Source of the DNA: Ruegeria sp. Ofav3-42
Lineage (GTDB): Bacteria; Pseudomonadota; Alphaproteobacteria; Rhodobacterales; Rhodobacteraceae
Length of the DNA stretch: 64,000 nt
Direction: 5' to 3'
NCBI RefSeq assembly: GCF_022347725.1
Contig: NZ_JAKRGB010000009.1
Location: 140,229 to 204,228 of the forward strand
The position numbers and the translations under genes were made by a program. Positions 62,676-64,000 of the stretch are shown here, piece after piece. How positions within the stretch are numbered: position 1 is the stretch's first letter; every line of letters begins with the position of its first letter. The notes beneath the pieces are model-generated. The model saw only the letters and a list, made by a program, of their open reading frames with translations, was not told where the DNA came from and did not search any database.

Positions 62676-63182
62676 TCAGCCGTGGCACTTGCAGCCTGAA
62701 TGGCCGCACCCCGAACCATCAGGATGCCCGTTGGCGCATGCCTCGCTGCAATAGTTACGGTCTTCCTTTTTGACGGCGTCTTTGATTTCGACGATGCAAA
62801 CGCAATCGTCACAGGCACATTTTTGTTGAGTAACGGTCGGCACTGGTTTTCCCCTTTGCCAGGTTTCATCAGTAACTTCGTGGTCGTGCGTGAACAGGTG
62901 ATCGATCATAATCGTCAAGACGCTGTGCACACATGCATCTGCCATCGCGTAAAAGACTTGTTTGCCACGCCTGTCAGATTTCAGAATCCGGGCGGAGCGA
63001 AGCAGTCGGAGGTGATGGCTGGTCAGCGATGCAGAAACGCCCAGACTGTCAGCTATGTCACCCGCGGACCGTTCACCGTCCTTGCAGGCAATCACAATCG
63101 ACAATCGTGTCGGATCCGCCAGGAGCCCAAAGGTCTCTGTCAGCTGGGTCGTTTGATCGAGATGAAGGCAACGAATCTTCAT
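62676..63182 (-). CDS. ArsR/SmtB-type regulator fused to a bacterial metallothionein
   Basis: The 168-residue protein has a winged-HTH ArsR domain (residues about 10-100; FGLLADPTRLSIV, SLGVSASLTSHHLRLLRSARIL) and a C-terminal metallothionein from about 121. The latter has nine cysteines at 122, 124, 127, 129, 145, 149, 159, 164 and 166, and His153 and His161. Spacing matches the nine Cys and two His zinc ligands of cyanobacterial SmtA residue for residue (CxCxxCxC, CSEAC, CGH, CKC). An alpha-5-like site Asp-x-Cys-x10-His (about 82-95) is also present. Both halves occur in one frame with no stop between. It probably senses and binds zinc or cadmium and represses its own divergent promoter. 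Confidence 0.88.
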   Translation of the reverse strand: MKIRCLHLDQTTQLTETFGLLADPTRLSIVIACKDGERSAGDIADSLGVSASLTSHHLRLLRSARILKSDRRGKQVFYAMADACVHSVLTIMIDHLFTHDHEVTDETWQRGKPVPTVTQQKCACDDCVCIVEIKDAVKKEDRNYCSEACANGHPDGSGCGHSGCKCHG

Positions 63183-63370
63183 GATTAAACACTTAAACGA
63201 TTGTTCGATTGTTGCCCAACTTCTGCCGCTCAGTCAGGCTTTTGCGAACTGATTACATTCCCTAGAATATGGAAAAAGGCGATTGTTGTGCCTGTCCATC
63301 TGGCGCTCCACCCTGATGGACAGGCCCAAAACCGGAAGGCGACAAATCCTGCCCGTTGCGGTCATGTGAA
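63183..63370. promoter_or_regulatory. Upstream region of the ArsR-metallothionein gene
   Basis: Just upstream of the start, 63198-63213 carries a tandem direct repeat of CGATTGTT (two exact copies) in AT-rich sequence, a possible operator for the regulator. The rest of the stretch holds no gene that I can support; plus-strand open frames here look like chance. Confidence 0.4.
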
Positions 63371-63760
63371 TCACGCTGTCAGACAGATGTCTCGGTGGTG
63401 TGGACCATCATACCGTCGGCGCGCTTCAAGCTCTTGGGAATGTACACGCAGGATTTCCAGGCTGGTCTTCAAATCACCCTTATCGATGTCGCGCGCCATA
63501 ACAACCACTCAGCTGGTCGTTTCATCACTGCTCCAAGACTTTAGGGGGACGGGGCGTCGAATATGTGCTGCACACCGTGAAACACAAAGGGCCACTCCAT
63601 ACCCCGGACATGTACAATCCCCTTCATCCGAAGGATGTTCGGACCTTTGAGGGCAATCAGGATATCGAGTCAGAAATCAAAAAACGCCTGCCGGGATCGG
63701 GTCTGACACTTCAATGGAAGCCAAGCCGATGCGGTTGTCATGATGAAAACGCGCTCCACC
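63371..63760 (-). pseudogene. Decayed C-terminal fragment of a CobW/COG0523 GTPase
   Basis: Read on the minus strand the region gives HHDNRIGLASIEV, then LDILIALKGPNILRMKGIVH with GMEWPFVFHGVQHIFDAP, then RPVPLKSWSSDETTS, a stop, VVVMARDIDKGDLKTSLEIL. These are the successive parts of a CobW C-terminal domain (LLRxKGI, HGVQH, FHPPVPLKSW). The first and third parts share one frame; the middle part is shifted. So there are two compensating frame changes, near the A6 run at 63679-63685 and a C/G-run at about 63545-63555, plus a TGA at 63509-63511. The GTPase domain is missing. The remnant ends at 63371. Confidence 0.6.
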
Positions 63761-63855
63761 AGAGGGCAGTGTTATAAGTTCAGTTTGTATCGCTTTCGGC
63801 GCAATCCAGGACAGGCCGAACGGCGTTCCGGTCTGAACTCGTCCATGCCGGGCCG

Positions 63856-64000
63856 TTAAACCCCTCTCTTTCTTTGCGCATCCCTGATGAGAGCAGCAAG
63901 CCGATAGAACCCATGTGCCATCTTGGTATAGGGCATGAGCAAGAAAAATGTCAGGACCGATCCAAGGTGGATGGCAACCAGCGCGGGCATCAGAGCCGTT
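63856..64000 (-). CDS. TcuB/CitB-like membrane protein, C-terminal end (window edge)
   Basis: The minus-strand frame from the right edge encodes LMPALVAIHLGSVLTFFLLM then PYTKMAHGFYRLAALIRDAQRKRGV with the stop at 63856-63858. The HL...LTFFLLMPYTKMAHGFYRLAAL pattern is like the end of TcuB-type tricarballylate/citrate utilisation proteins, which carry Fe-S clusters and membrane segments. Only 48 residues are visible, so the call is tentative. Confidence 0.5.
   Translation of the reverse strand, partial: TALMPALVAIHLGSVLTFFLLMPYTKMAHGFYRLAALIRDAQRKRGV

Noticed and set aside
63201..63650. Plus-strand open frame of 149 codons near the right end
   Set aside because: It overlaps the CobW-like remnant on the other strand, has no recognisable motif or Shine-Dalgarno and an amino-acid mix typical of a shadow frame.
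1..64000. CRISPR arrays, insertion sequences, prophage or integrase genes
   Set aside because: No regularly spaced direct repeats, transposase motifs or phage genes were seen on either strand.

Overview
The window looks like a chromosomal segment of a marine alphaproteobacterium of the Rhodobacterales (Roseobacter group). The reasons are a moderately GC-rich sequence, dense short operons, Tat-exported binding proteins, an MttB-type methyltransferase beside a dimethylglycine/sarcosine dehydrogenase-like protein, DUF1127 and DUF1513 proteins, RirA/IscR-type TGA-N9-TCA palindromes at iron genes, and intergenic elements that I recall as typical of this group. This placement is inference from gene content; no rRNA is present and the only RNA gene is a tRNA-Trp.

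Layout. 1-6.0 kb: methylated-amine/one-carbon block (SHMT-like end, FAD/GcvT dehydrogenase, MttB homologue, LysR). 6.1-13.2 kb: small DUF genes, then an iron block (imelysin, bfd, bfr, dihaem oxidoreductase, second imelysin, DUF1513). 13.2-18.5 kb: a polyamine operon in pathway order (speA, carboxynorspermidine synthase-like, nspC, speB). 18.5-23.2 kb: HD-domain protein, LysR, lptF, DUF1127, membrane protein, tRNA-Trp, DUF374 acyltransferase. 23.2-31.3 kb: molybdenum hydroxylase genes with a MoaD-like protein, downstream of a self-sufficient reductive dehalogenase and its divergent LysR. 31.3-39.7 kb: LysR, unusual SDR, and an operon of aminotransferase, fused E1 2-oxoacid dehydrogenase, FabD-like protein and FAD amine oxidase, with a divergent LysR. 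39.8-43.1 kb: acyl-CoA dehydrogenase, TetR with three operator copies, a small peptide, DUF1348 and PPOX proteins. 43.1-46.3 kb: copper export (small membrane protein, copA, cueR). 46.4-50.4 kb: hydroxyacid dehydrogenase and a 1021-residue kinase/M23/aminotransferase fusion. 50.4-52 kb: hemP with a Cys-containing partner, gph. 52.2-57.5 kb: a five-gene Liv-type ABC transporter. 57.9-62.5 kb: porin, DUF3299, amidohydrolase, divergent AraC. 62.7-64 kb: an ArsR regulator fused to a complete bacterial metallothionein, a decayed CobW-like remnant, and the 3' end of a tcuB-like gene.

The genes form catabolic and metal-homeostasis modules, most with a divergent regulator. The most unusual items are the ArsR-metallothionein fusion, the one-polypeptide reductive dehalogenase next to a Mo-hydroxylase, the kinase/M23/aminotransferase fusion, the near-identical palindromes at two iron loci 44 kb apart, and two very small membrane ORFs (27 and 52 residues). 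All assignments come from reading translated sequence and remembered family motifs; no database search was possible.
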